From Pelodera strongyloides (lineage: Eukaryota > Nematoda > Chromadorea > Rhabditida > Rhabditidae): a stretch of 64,000 bases of DNA. Shown here piece by piece: positions 53,111-64,000 of the stretch. Position numbers and translations under genes: made by a program. The notes under the pieces are model-generated. The model searched no databases. It worked only from the letters and a program-made list of their open reading frames with translations, and was not told the origin of the DNA. The stretch lies in NCBI GenBank assembly GCA_036852015.1, contig JAANDG010000005.1, forward strand, positions 62,001 through 126,000. Direction: 5' to 3'. Every line of letters starts with the position of its first letter. Position 1 is the stretch's first letter.

Positions 53111-53586
53111 TAAGCTATATAACTGATGACCACAACTAATTCCCGCCCCTCCCACCCAAAATTAGAATAAGTGGTTATATTTGTTATAAGATTTATAAGG
53201 ATTGCTCCTGGATTAGTGGTCGGCCAAAATCTGAAAATGCCACAAAATTTAAGTTTTAAAATATGACATGACTTGCTGACATGACATGACAAAAGCCGCA
53301 CTTCTTCGCAAAAAGTTACATTTCACTGTAATTCTGTGAAAATAGACGGGAGCTTAGATTTCGTAATATTCTAGACATCAAGAACCATTCAAAATAGTGT
53401 TATGATGATACTCCGTCATCCAGTTCATCCTATCTCAAGATCGGGTACTTCAAGAGTATTAGAATTTCATCCACTACTACTAGGAAATATTTTGGTCTCG
53501 CGTCACAATATCATGAAGTCTCGGAGTCGCCGCGCAAAGGGGGCCAAGGGTTCGCGAAAGGTGTGCTATTCGAGTTCGCATTTGTG

Positions 53587-53613
53587 GCTTAGGCTTAGGC
53601 TTAGGCTTTAGGC
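53587..53613 (+). repeat. Interstitial telomeric repeat (TTAGGC)n
   Basis: Three exact units and one expanded unit (CTTTAGGC). It faces an inverted tract at 54107. Confidence 0.85.
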
Positions 53614-54106
53614 CTAAAAAGTGCGCCACAAAGCGCCAAATGAAATCTTTGAACTGTTATATTAACTGTGAAGTGATAATTTCGCGACGAAACCCCTTAA
53701 TTAATTGTGAGCAATGCTGTTAGTGTCTATTTTCCGTTCCATCATAAACGAAATACTAGCAGCTGAAAAAAGTGGTTATGTTATGTTGCGCTTGCACTCC
53801 TTGCACGAAGAAAATTGTTTCAAATTTCAAATGCGAGGAAAACTTGTTTTCGGCCAACTTTCTGTTATTTATTAAGCAAAAGCTCGAGGCGGAAATATCA
53901 AAAAGTGCTGACCAAAACGTATTAGAAAAAGGGCTTTAAATGAGTCTCGTAGATAGCCGGGAAGGAGAGATGGAAACGTAATTAAATATTAAACATAGGA
54001 TACGTCTTGTGCCAATCTTCTTAGTCTTAGCCAATATGGCGGAAGAGATATTTTTAAACTTGCGATTTAGGAACTTTGAGGACACAGTGGATTGGAACTA
54101 AGCCTA

Positions 54107-54133
54107 AGCCTAAGCCTAAGCCTAAGCCTAAGC
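54107..54133 (-). repeat. Interstitial telomeric repeat, inverted
   Basis: CTAAGCCTAAGCCTAAGCC, about four to five units, opposite in orientation to the tract at 53587. Confidence 0.85.
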
Positions 54134-54412
54134 GCTCAAGGGAGGTAATATGTATGTGAACATCCAATATCATGGAGTATAGGACTGTAGGACTGCCTGA
54201 GCCTGAGAAAAGATTGAAATTCACTTTTAACATGCAAATTAGACCTAAACAATACATACTACAGGATAAAAAGTTAAGAATATTGAATTGCTTGTAAATT
54301 TTTCGTGTACTACTACCACTACCGCTCTATTACTAACCATGGTGATAATTATTGCACATAACAACATATGACTTTCGTGTTTTGTCATCGAATACACAAA
54401 AAGACTGAGAAA

Positions 54413-54480
54413 TCTTATTATATAAAGCAGAAGAGTTTGAAACCGTGTGATTTTATTTGTGATTACGACCACAACGAATT
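54413..54480 (+). mobile_element. Helitron-like 5' end
   Basis: TCTTATTATATAAAGCAGAA follows an A and is close to the 5' ends at 3719 and 52572. The next bases AGAGTTTGAAACCGTG also match loosely. No 3' hairpin and CTRR end was found, so it may be a fragment. Confidence 0.45.
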
Positions 54481-55068
54481 ATTCTACGTTTCAGACATAT
54501 TTCCATCTCAATAAACTACTAATGATAAACCTATAAAATAAATAATAAATAACACTTTGGACTAGCACTGAGTAAGTAAGCGTTCGTTTTGTTTTAAAGG
54601 GATGTGGTCATGTCAGTCATCAAAGGCTATGTGGCAACACTCTGATGAACTCCGTCAAAATAAACATGACATTTCTTCTTTCCAAAGTGACATTCTATTC
54701 AAATGTACAAAAAAAACACAAAAGAAGCTTCGTGGATTTTTTTTAGCAAATAGCGCTATTCTTTGCTAACATTATGCTGCAAAAATCACAAACATAAGTG
54801 GACCAAATAGGTTAATTATCCTATATCCTATAGCAATTTCTATATCTATGGCAATACAACTGCTGGTTTTTGAAACGGATGTTGGATAACTTCATTCCCA
54901 TATATTGTGTGCAAATGATTATAGTTAAACTAAAAAATCGCGCAGTAATTTGCGTACACTATCATTGTAATACGCTGCGAAAAGCGGCTGTTACACCGAT
55001 TTAGGAGTTTTCGGATTTCTGCATCTCAAGCGCACCCGTAGTAGTACTACGTTCTGGGGCGCATAGTG

Positions 55069-55320
55069 CGGCGCATACTTTCCCGCACGTTTTGGGCGTG
55101 CGTGCATACTTTCCCGCATGGTGTGGCGTGCGCGCAGACTTTCCCGCAGAGCTGCAGACTTTCCCGCATACTCTGCCATCATGCGGAAACTCGCTGAAAT
55201 TACACATTGCGACACTTTTGTTCGCCCAACCATGCGGCAGACTTTCCCGCAGACATAACCGCGAGGCGCAGACTTTCCCGCAGACATACCCGCATCGTTT
55301 CCTGCAGACAAACCCGCCCC
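55069..55320. repeat. Degenerate repeat with many ACTTTCCCGCA motifs
   Basis: ACTTTCCCGCA occurs about six times at uneven spacing among GC-rich linkers, and again in both arms of the inverted repeat at 55622-55703. Frames through it are open on the minus strand but repetitive. Confidence 0.75.
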
Positions 55321-55416
55321 GCAAAAAAGTTGCCTCCCTAAAACGCTTAGGACATAGTTCAAATGACTGCCAGACGAGAGACGTCCCCGCCTTTCCATCC
55401 TTTTGCCACATGTGCG

Positions 55417-55478
55417 GTTATGGCTGAGTGGTTGAAGGCGCTGACTACAGATGAGTGGTCAGGGTTCATTTCCACCCA
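55417..55478 (+). other. Degenerate tRNA-like sequence
   Basis: A box TGGCTGAGTGGTTGA (Ser/Leu style) and a B-box-like GGGTTCATTTCC. Stems do not form. Probably a tRNA relic. Confidence 0.35.
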
Positions 55479-55621
55479 TGTGCTTATGTCTTATGAGGCT
55501 TTATTCATATAATATATGTTATGTGAAGTGTTCTACATGGCACATAATATGTAATATACTAAATTACACAATAAACAAGCATTAAATTATTTTTCGAATT
55601 TTTTCTCCCTGCAGACATATC

Positions 55622-55703
55622 CGCACGGTGCACCGCAGACTTTCCCGCATGTGCGGTCCTGCAAACCCGCACCATGCGGGAAAGTCTGCGGTGCACCGTG
55701 CGG
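55622..55703. repeat. GC-rich inverted repeat
   Basis: GCACGGTGCACCGCAGACTTT, then TCCCGCATG, mirrored by CATGCGGGA and AAAGTCTGCGGTGCACCGTG around a ~20-base centre. Related to the repeats at 55069. Confidence 0.85.
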
Positions 55704-56348
55704 GTCAGGTTCAGAGTAGTACAGTGCTGTGCGCCAACACAGTGCCATAGCTGAGCGCAGTTTTCGAAATATTTTCGCTCTCAATTACTAGTGACAATGG
55801 GAATGATTTCCAAAATCATTAGAACTATGAACATTCCCAAAGCCAAGCTGATACTAATGAGCTCAAAAACCGCTTTGCACGAACTTGCAATAAGAGAAAA
55901 ACCACCTCAACAATATGTAAGAGTAGGAGTACGAGCTTTGGGGTAAACACGCGAATAATAAAATAATTGTTGCAAAGAAAGTGGCGAAGTCAGATTTCTG
56001 AATACTAGCAATCTAGTTAGTCGAATTCGAAAACATGTTTAAAACGAGGAACCCCGAGGTTCGAAGCAAAATACGACGTAACTAATTGGCAGTCATATGC
56101 CATATAGGCGAGAGTTTGAGTTGGGAATCGAATTTTCACTCAGAATAAGGAACTTATTACAAAGTCATAATGGAATTTTCTATCTTACTATGATAACCAA
56201 ACGACGAGTTTGAGTTGCACGAATAACCTTTTCAATGTTACATATCACAATATTTTATGTGGATACTTTTTGCATGTACAAGCCAGGCACAACTGATTCT
56301 GTTTGTTAGGTAAATACAAAACATACCTAACAAACAGAATAAACAAAC

Positions 56349-56522
56349 TTAAAGCGAAATGCTAGCCCCTTTGGAAAATTTGCATATGATAAGCAAATAC
56401 TATGTATCCTATGCTAATTTTGCGCGATCGTCCACGGCAATCGCGCAAAATTACCATAGGATACATAGGATTTGCTTATCATATGTGCAAATTTTCCAAA
56501 GAGGCTGGCATTTCGCTTTAAA
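56349..56522. mobile_element. Self-complementary ~170-bp palindrome (copy 3)
   Basis: Same family as 38109 and 48915, with a few changes (AAATACTATG; ATATGTGCAAA). Its right TTTAAAGC end is shared with the next element. Confidence 0.88.
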
Positions 56523-56641
56523 GCAGTATTGTACTTACTTTGGGAAATTTGCATATGTTACGATTATCCGGTGTATCCTATGCCAATATTTGGTGCCCGT
56601 CAGCTTCCGGCACCAACTTTACATAGGATGCAATACTGCTG
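56517..56641. mobile_element. TTAAAGCAGTATTG element, shortened right arm
   Basis: TTTAAAGCAGTATTGTACTT, then GGGAAATTTGCATATG; the right arm ends TGCAATACTGCT without the GCATATG part. Related to 32673-32839. Confidence 0.65.
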
Positions 56642-57087
56642 AAAAATTAAAAGAAAACAGTGTCAAAAGGAAAACATTCATGCGCGTCTATAATTCTAGC
56701 AACAAAATACAATGGTTTCTATCATTAGTAGCCCATTATGTACATCGAGCCATCGAGCTATGACATTATGATCTGGACGTAGAAAACCACATGCTACTGA
56801 CATGAATGCAGCCAAATCCCGTGCAATAAATCAAAAGAAAATAAAAACAAACAAAAGGAAGGGATATATCAATCGGACCATGCAACAATATACACTTCAT
56901 GGTCTATTGTTTCAATAAAGCACGAAATGCACGCAAACTGGCTATTTAAAAATGTACATGAACACTACGGGAGACCACCAGCAGATGAATAGAGTTTGGT
57001 GATTTGATACTAAAGATATGAAAAGCAATGACTTATCTTTATCTTTATGTTTATTGGATACATATCTCAGAAGTATTATGGTCTATG

Positions 57088-57090
<3 letters not shown>

Positions 57091-57118
<28 letters not shown>
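57091..57118. repeat. (TA)n microsatellite
   Basis: About 14 TA units. Confidence 0.95.
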
Positions 57119-57124
<6 letters not shown>

Positions 57125-57269
57125 TTCTTTCATAGCTTGATAAATTTGACATAGTTACTTGTTTACATGTGAGACAACATGCACGCTAATAATATTTGTT
57201 TGTTAGATCAAAACACCACAAACATAAAAAGTATTTCACCATCCAGATACTCAGTGCACAGTCTTACAA

Positions 57270-60200
57270 TTAGGATTTCTTTTCAACGTTTTTCCAGACC
57301 CAAGTAAATACCGCGGTCGTCTCGCGCAAAATTTGCGCGCGGTGATCATCCTGCACACAAAGTATTTATATCGTCACTTGCAAAGAAATTGACACAGTAA
57401 TATTCTTATTACAATCAATTGTTGTGCTCTATTTAGCTACTTCTTTTTGAATAAAAAATAAAAAAATTTACACCCCCCAGGAAAAAAAACTCAAGCACTA
57501 ATTAGCAAATCTGGTCCATAAGGAAAACATGCAAAAGCTAAACATCCTAGCAGATATAATCATATAATAAATAACACATCTAACGATCACCTTTCAGAAA
57601 TACAAAAAGAAAGAATAAGAAAAATAAATGAGAACCATTCAAATGTCCATAAAGCCGCGCGAAGCAGTTTCTTCGAATGATTTAAGAGATTTACGGAGGC
57701 CGTTTTTTAAAACGTCCGAATGGTTTTGATGGCGCTTTATGCAGGAAAAGTTTAAAATCGGAAAAGTCTAAAATAGAAGAAGAATAAAAAAAAACTGAGC
57801 ATAGATCAATGAAGTCTTGAATACATTTATGTATGTATAAGAAACAAGGTTGCTAGCTAACGAGCGACCGCAGCGACAAAATCCACTAAAGAAAAACTAA
57901 ACATATCGATATATGAACACTGGGGTGGTGTTTTAACAATTATTAAAGCGAAATACCGGCCGGTTTTTGAAACACATCGAGCAGACCAGCATTCGTATGC
58001 AGCGTATGCAAATGAACATAAATTAGAATAAAAAAATCGAGCTAAATTCGAGCAATTAGCATAAGTACGTAAGAATTCAGTTACCCACGATGCGTTTCAA
58101 AAACCGGCCGGTATTGCGCTTTAAAAACAAATATTTAAATCAAAATAAATACATACAAACATAAAGTAAAGGTCAACTATTAAGCTTCACGAGTTATCAA
58201 CATGACGTGAGATTTAGCAGATTGCTAAGTGCTCACGTACCCAACACAACATTACAAAATTTTATCCAATTGCCGTTTAATTTAATATTTTTCCAGAACT
58301 TCGTCAGTTTCACCATAAAACCAAGCATAACTTTACACTTCTGTTTATGAGAAATTCAATAATCGGACAAAAAATAAAATTACCAATAACCTTGTTACGA
58401 AACTTACTTCCAATTGCGCTTAGGCATTAGCTCCAAAGCGAAAACCGACGAAACAAAAGATAAATCTCATCCGCCTACCTATCTCAACATCTCATATAAA
58501 AAATTGATGAACTCGAGGGCTTCCACCCAACTATGATGGAAAAAAGCTAAAGAAGTTCCGAATCTGATTAAGCAACAGTTCCTACATATCTGGCTTTGAG
58601 AGATTTCCAGAACTCTTCAAAACTTTTCAGAAACATGGTGTGCTGTATAGGTGGTGTATGGTAATCACATACAGTAATAATCTAGCACAGTATTACAAAA
58701 CAATATATAAACGTCACCTTGTAATACGTCTTCCGTCGTGCACCATAAAAGTTCCATTGGTGCAAGATAGTCGCGGGCCCTTTATTTAGAGACCTACAAT
58801 CAAGATTCACGAAAAAAAAAGCTCCAGGAGAGTGCCAAACGTTCGCCGCTTCACAAGTTGGGCGGCCACTATTTGGCGCACTCTTTTCCTCGTTACCTAC
58901 CAGTGTTTTCTTTACGTTCAGCACAATTATCAAAAGATTTTACACTTTCACAATATTTATGCGGAAAACAGCAGCAAAACAGCAAAAAACTTTATTAAAG
59001 GGAATATGTAGGCACTCAAAATGAGCAAAAAAAAGCGAAACTAGCGTTTCCATACCAGACGTTAATTTAAATAGGCGACTGAATATGTAAATACGAAATT
59101 TGAATGCGCTGCATCTTGAATCTTGCTATTTGCCGATTTAAACTGAAATTTATTCAATCAGACCCAAATTTATGCAAGGGTTCCGAATTAGCGTTTACTA
59201 TGGAAAAGGCGAGCTTTGTAATTGATTTTCTTTTAAGTGGGTAATTGTAGACAACTTTTGTTATTGTTTCCTTAATGGGCAACACGCATTCTATTAATAC
59301 AGCTTAACTTCAAAAAGGGCCTACATATTCCCTTTAACAAAATACAATGAAGACACAGAAATAGAAACCCAATTCTAAAAGTAAAGCTTGAAACAATAAT
59401 CCACTACTATGCAAATTATGCTATACTCGCGGACAATATGAGGTGATCAAAAAAAACTTCCAACGTCTGATGGGGTTTCCAAGTATGGTAAAAATTTACC
59501 GCATAGTGGAATACACGGGAATATTTTCTAATTTTTCGTATTATATATGCAGGTTTCGTGCAGAAATACGGTAGCATTGACAGAATCTCACCGAATTTTT
59601 GGGATACTTGGAAACCCCATAAAGAAAGGAAACATGCAAATCAACACAAAACATGCAAATCAACTAAACAAACAAAAAAATAGAAAGCACTATTACCTGC
59701 AAAAAGAACAAATGAATATGAGTACAATATGAAACTTAGGCCGGCGGTCCGACAAAAAAAGGGAAGCGCCCTATACTGGCACTCGTTCCGCACATAAAAC
59801 ACGGGGGGGTGTTCACCCTACGCATGACTATTTTCAGTGCAGCACATCCGAACAAAGTTTTGCTGTTAGTTTAACAATAAGTGAGCGAAATGCTAACAAC
59901 TATCGAAATCAAAGCATAATAAAAAACGTTATAATAATCATACAACGAAACCACATTACCACACCACCCACCTTCCACCTAAAAGAGCATATAATATTAC
60001 GGATCTTAAAAAAAACTAGGAAAACAAAAAGGGAAACCCAAACAGCGATAACGATAATATGTCGATAACAGAGTAGCATAGCTTTTAACAAAATGCTTAA
60101 CCAGAAAAAATAACATAGAGATCTCATGAAATAACAACCGTTCCTACACGTTGTATATACATACAAACATACTAGTCATCAACGAAAACTTTTCATCAAA

Positions 60201-63200
60201 AAATCTAATCCAAACCAAGGTGACATCACGAGAGCATCCAAAGCAGCAAAGTAGCTTCAAATCTGATGAGTGGCAAGACTCGTCTCCACCTAAAATCATA
60301 CACGTAATGGCACGCGGACGTATAAAGACGGATATGTTTGAAAAACAGTTTGTACTATAAAGCCTTTCTAACCAAATGAGATTTGAAGTATCGAAAGTAG
60401 TGAAAAGGCTGATTTGAATAAAAACCCACTTCAGTTTCATAGACCAAAAGTGCAGTCTCAGGATGGCACGGGAGCGGCGGGACGAGATAGAACGGCAGGG
60501 CAACGTGCTGAAAAAGAATCAGCCACATGTTTAAAGCAAAATAACGGCCGGTTTTTTGAAACGCATCTCAAGTACTTGCATTCCTATGCATTTATGCAAA
60601 GTGGGGTCTAGTTTTTATTCCAATTTTTGCTCATTTGCATGTGCTGCATAAGAAAGCAGGTGTACGCAATGCGTGTGTTTCAAAAACCGGCCGGTATTTC
60701 GCTTTAAACAAATACTCCTACCCGGCGAAGCTCCCGCTGTTCTCGCATATGGGAACAGGAACCTCCTGGATTCCAACAGGTGCACTTTATAATTTCTCTT
60801 TACGTTTACGTTTACCCACAGACAAAATGTGTGAAAACACCTAACCCCTACCTTTTCCGTGGTCTGCGCCCTCTTCAGTCTCTCTAGTACCCACTGTGGT
60901 ACCAAACCGTATCCCTGTTTCGTATTCACCGCCACGTGGTCGTTCAAAATATGACGCTCCACATCATTCACATCCATCTCGACCTCTTGCACGGGCAGCA
61001 GCACATCAGCGTAGATCTGCGAATGAATGCAAGTGTGGGAATGGGAATAAGAAACAACAGACAGATTAACCGTTCACGAAACTACTGTAATGTGACTCAA
61101 CTATGTGATTGGTTTTCGTACACCAACTTTAAAAACCTGCACATCAATTCAACTACCGTAATCCAAAAAGGTTCAGTCTAGAAACTTACGACCACTTGAT
61201 TAGTCTCGAGAATGAAGACTTTCTGCGTGCACTCCTCGTCGATTGTTCGGTTCGACCACTGGAAAAAAAAGGTTAAGGTTAGACCCGTCTTCGCAAGAGA
61301 TCTGAACTCCGCGCGGGTCCTGTGCCTGAAATACACGATGCGGCCTCGGGCCTGCTGTGGATCCGGCGTGTTCTGTACAATTAAGAGAAATCAATCAGGG
61401 CGCTCTATTGCAAATGTAAATACTTCTTCGGTTAGAAGTTTACGGTTACCGATCCATGCATGGAGGCATAATTTGTACCGTGTACCGATTTCCACTCATT
61501 TTACAAAACGAACCTTAGCAGCGATGTACGGTACCACATGGTTGGCGCCTTCCTGTTTACAGATCGCCTTTTTCACACGCACACGCACCAGATCGCCCAG
61601 CTGTAGCGTATTAAAGGTGAGCCTAAAGATAAAAGCATGAAAGACGAAAGTTGAAACAAGGGGCGTACCCATATAAAAAATAACGATCCATGGCTAAGTT
61701 ACTAACACAATTTTTGCTAACAAAATAAGTTGGGAAGCACTAGATATGTCGAAAGGAGAGCTAAGTTCCTACCTAGACATATCATACACTAAAACCTTGC
61801 CTTTGTTTGTTTTATACCGCCGAATGAACCGTATAACTATCTTAACAATGACGAGCAGATCTAAAACACATAAAATAAGAGTTAAACGGTTCAACCCACA
61901 TATCCTTCTTTTCCGCCGCCGTTTTGACGTCGGCTTTCATAAGAACCCAACGGGGCACTCCCTCCTCCAGTGCCTGCACAGGATACAGAAGTGCGTAGGA
62001 ATAGTCGGAAGCGATGTGCGTCACCACACATCGACCCTTGAACATCACGTCGCTCTGCAATGAAACTATGCTATATGTATACACGGAAGCCATATATCAA
62101 ATAGCTTATGAATAGTCCGTTGGGATACTGTACTCTACTAGGTACACATAGTGAAATGTCTTTAGAAAACGCTCAGTATCGCTCAGCCAAACAATACATG
62201 TGGACGTAAGTTTCTGGTAAGCAAAAGAAAAAAAACTAGAAATATATAAATTTACCCGTGAATTGACGGAATACAAATCTGCCTTCAATCCAGCCACATA
62301 TTCGGCAAAGTGCTAAAATAATCGGTGAAAATAGTGGAAAAGAAAACAGAACCGTGCCTATCAATCAACCGACGAAATGTAAAATGTACTGTAACGTTAT
62401 AAAGTGAAAGTGCACACTTCAGAAACTAATTTCAGTCTGCCACACTACTGACCTACAATGCACGTTTAGCTAAGTCAGATAAAATGACTATTCTCAACAA
62501 AAATAACTAGTGATAATACTATTTGTACACGTTACTTTTAGTAGTAATTCAGTAAATTTATGTACTGCCAGCCGCGCGGCGTTCTTCTAAACAGCCCAAT
62601 GATTAAACATCCTTACAATCTCATAGTTGGCCATTCGATTTCGACTAATGGCAGCATTGTCGTCATAAACTGAATCCTCATCATCCGACGATTCATCGAC
62701 CACCGTTTTCTGGAAAAGTTCAATATGCAATGTTCCGTTCAATAATCAAAAGATAACCCGAAAAATACCATTATTCATTCGTGGTGCCTAGGTTTATTTA
62801 TAATCTTGCATTTCAACTTCCACACGCTGTGGAATGTGCCGCATCGCCAATAAGTCTTCAAACATGCAGAACATTTTGTAGACTTGTTACGGAATAGTAA
62901 AACTAGGGATATAAGAAGAGTAAAGAATCTTCAAACTTCAAGCTCTGGGTTTCGGCATAAAAATATGTGACGAACCCCCTCCGGAATTAGAAATCGCTCA
63001 TCCAATGAGACATTTACAATGTTTCACCGTCAAGACCGTGAGACGTATAGCTGCCCACAAAATGTAAATATACTGTAATATACATATAATATCATTGATA
63101 TAAATAACAGAACACACCTCTGAGCACTGGGATTGTGAATCGGGATCATAGACCTTATTGTATTCGGTGTCAGTGTCTGTCGTCACACTGTTGAAGTCAT

Positions 63201-63858
63201 CTTCAGGCAAATCCCTCTGGAAAGACTGGGAGCAAATGGGGCTTCATATGTCAACGTCATCAAGATCAAGAGTAACGCTCAAAAACAAACAAACAAACAA
63301 GTGTAAATGAAGTTAAAGCGAAATACCGGCCGGTTTTTGAAACGCATCGTGGACAGCTGAATTCCTACGTATTTATGCAAAGTTACTCGAATTTAACTCG
63401 ATTTTTTATCCCAATTTATGTTCATTTGCATACCTGCATAATAATGCTGGTGTACTCGGTGAGTTTCAAAAACCGGCCGGCGGTTCGCTTTAAGAATTAA
63501 GAAAAGTTCTCACATCTGAATATCGACCTCCTTCGGGCTCCGTTGATTCCGTGAACGTTGTGTTAGTAGTGACAGTCGACTCGCCGCACTAAAACAAAAC
63601 AAATAAAAGAAGAAATAAACAAAATGAATATACAACAATTACAACTACATTAGCTAGTTGCCCAGCACGCCATCATACATAGGCTCTGTTGCATAACGTT
63701 TTCCGGCAGACCTCCTCAAAAAGCAAGCAGCTCTAAACCTATACTGCCTACATACCTGCGCGAGACCCGGGTTCTCTTGAAGTCTTCCAGCCAACGCCAT
63801 CTCATACATCTTCTGGTTGTATTCGGCCAGTGCTTGTGACGATCTCGTGTTACGGTAT
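57270..63858 (-). CDS. Unrecognised protein, possibly 5' partial
   Basis: Twelve minus-strand exons share one frame: 63858-63756, 63588-63514, 63216-63118, 62709-62617, 62312-62256, 62054-61900, 61622-61514, 61372-61190, 61016-60852, 60765-60722, 60507-60426, 57350-57270; about 415 codons, TAA stop. I do not recognise it. The N-terminal third is acidic and rich in Ser/Thr/Asp (DESSDDEDS). The middle has beta-rich segments (FKGRCVVTHIASDYSYALL; LGDLVRVRVKKAICKQEG) that look like SH3/Tudor- or OB-like folds, then PQWVLERLKR. The C-terminal part is basic (SSRRSRAILRLHFW), ending AVFTWVWKNVEKKS. The last intron is 3.1 kb, so the final exon is the least certain; exons 10-11 are also short. The first exon begins mid-codon, so coding continues upstream, perhaps past 64000. 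No signal peptide or membrane segment is visible. Confidence 0.65.
57943..58124. mobile_element. TTAAAGCGA-family MITE in long terminal intron
   Basis: TTAAAGCGAAATACCGGCCGG on the left; CCGGCCGGTATTGCGCTTTAA on the right. It is close to intact and lies in the 3.1 kb intron of the right-end gene. Confidence 0.82.
58994..59337. mobile_element. TTAA-flanked MITE (AAAGGGAATATGTAGGC ends)
   Basis: Exact 19-base inverted ends TTAAAGGGAATATGTAGGC and GCCTACATATTCCCTTTAA, TTAA at each end, no gene inside. Confidence 0.8.
59470..59620. mobile_element. Small inverted-repeat element
   Basis: ATGGGGTTTCCAAGTAT and its exact inverse ATACTTGGAAACCCCAT bound a 151-base piece with no gene. Confidence 0.6.
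60530..60708. mobile_element. TTAAAGCAA/TTAAAGCGA-family MITE in intron
   Basis: TTTAAAGCAAAATAACGGCC on the left; GGCCGGTATTTCGCTTTAAA on the right. It nearly fills the 214-base intron between exons 60722-60765 and 60426-60507 of the right-end gene. Confidence 0.8.
63313..63494. mobile_element. TTAAAGCGA-family MITE in intron
   Basis: TTAAAGCGAAATACCGGCCGG on the left; CCGGCCGGCGGTTCGCTTTAA on the right. Sits 20 bases past the donor of exon 63514-63588. Confidence 0.8.
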
Positions 63859-63969
63859 CTGAACAATATCTCTAGAGTGCAAAACCGTAAACTTGCCTTA
63901 GAGGGGGGGAGGGATTCAAAACTACACTTCAGACAGACATAGGCACACAGATGAAAACCACGACACGCA

Positions 63970-64000
63970 GACACACACACAAACACACACACATACACAC
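63970..64000. repeat. (CA)n microsatellite at window edge
   Basis: ACACAC repeat with a few A insertions, cut by the window end. Confidence 0.85.

Larger units (their letters stand above)
44257..57269. other. 13 kb gene-poor region dominated by mobile elements
   Basis: No exon series could be built here. It holds five Helitron-like copies or ends, palindromic MITEs, the G55 polypurine tract, a (TA)n tract, two inverted TTAGGC tracts and pseudo-tRNAs. Long stretches (44300-47290, 49690-50950, 53620-54990, 55710-56340) show no structure I could identify beyond AT-rich sequence and simple repeats. Confidence 0.6.

Noticed and set aside
55001..55411. Cys/Gly/Lys-rich 136-codon frame on the minus strand
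   Set aside because: It is the translation of the ACTTTCCCGCA repeat; two frames are open at once, as expected for a repeat.
58682..58933. 83-codon minus-strand frame in the long terminal intron
   Set aside because: It has no splice context matching the neighbouring exons and resembles GC-rich repeat DNA.
61262..61287. A 26-base intron inside the exon 61190-61372
   Set aside because: GT...CCAG bounds exist but 26 bases is too short for an intron, and reading straight through keeps the frame.

Overview
This is a window of eukaryotic nuclear DNA, most likely from a nematode. The reasons are spliced genes with T-rich acceptors ending CAG or TAG, three interstitial tracts of TTAGGC (the nematode telomere unit), and several start codons lying 0-10 bases behind an acceptor-like site, as expected for spliced-leader trans-splicing. 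The species cannot be named. All exon models were built by hand from splice sites, reading-frame continuity and remembered family motifs; no search was run.

Layout. 97-4968 (+) is SRP54, missing its first part at the window edge. 6380-9032 (+) is RNase H2 subunit B. 9638-12172 (+) is mitochondrial ribosomal protein S33. 12444-16394 (+) is PNKP, the DNA 3'-phosphatase/5'-kinase. These four point the same way and may be co-transcribed. 18912-31640 (-) is an OSGIN-family flavoprotein in 13 exons. 40071-44256 (-) is a class A (rhodopsin-like) GPCR in 8 exons with an aberrant DRY site. 57270-63858 (-) is an unrecognised protein gene that may continue past the right edge. Two exon-like fragments, 5634-5812 (+) and 35484-35644 (-), could not be assigned.

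The rest is repeat-rich. 16395-18911, 31641-40070 and 44257-57269 hold mobile-element remnants, minisatellites and simple repeats and no gene I could support. Main repeat groups: (i) many short inverted-repeat elements whose ends read TTAAAGC, including three almost perfectly self-complementary ~170 bp palindromes; (ii) TTAA-flanked palindromic elements starting AAAGGG; (iii) small non-autonomous Helitrons (5' TCTTAT, 3' hairpin then CTRR, inserted between A and T), two carrying a tRNA-like module with pol III A and B boxes and two joined end to end; (iv) a 1.16 kb inverted repeat with a tRNA-like module in each arm; (v) a 400-base polypurine tract with an unbroken run of 55 G.

The genes do not form one pathway. 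RNase H2B and PNKP are both DNA-repair factors, SRP54 and MRPS33 are translation-related, and OSGIN and the GPCR stand alone. The most notable observations are the Helitrons with tRNA-like cargo, the transposon-derived polyadenylation signal of the GPCR, its Asn-Gln-Phe in place of DRY, telomeric repeats next to one of its splice acceptors, and the unrecognised gene at the right end.
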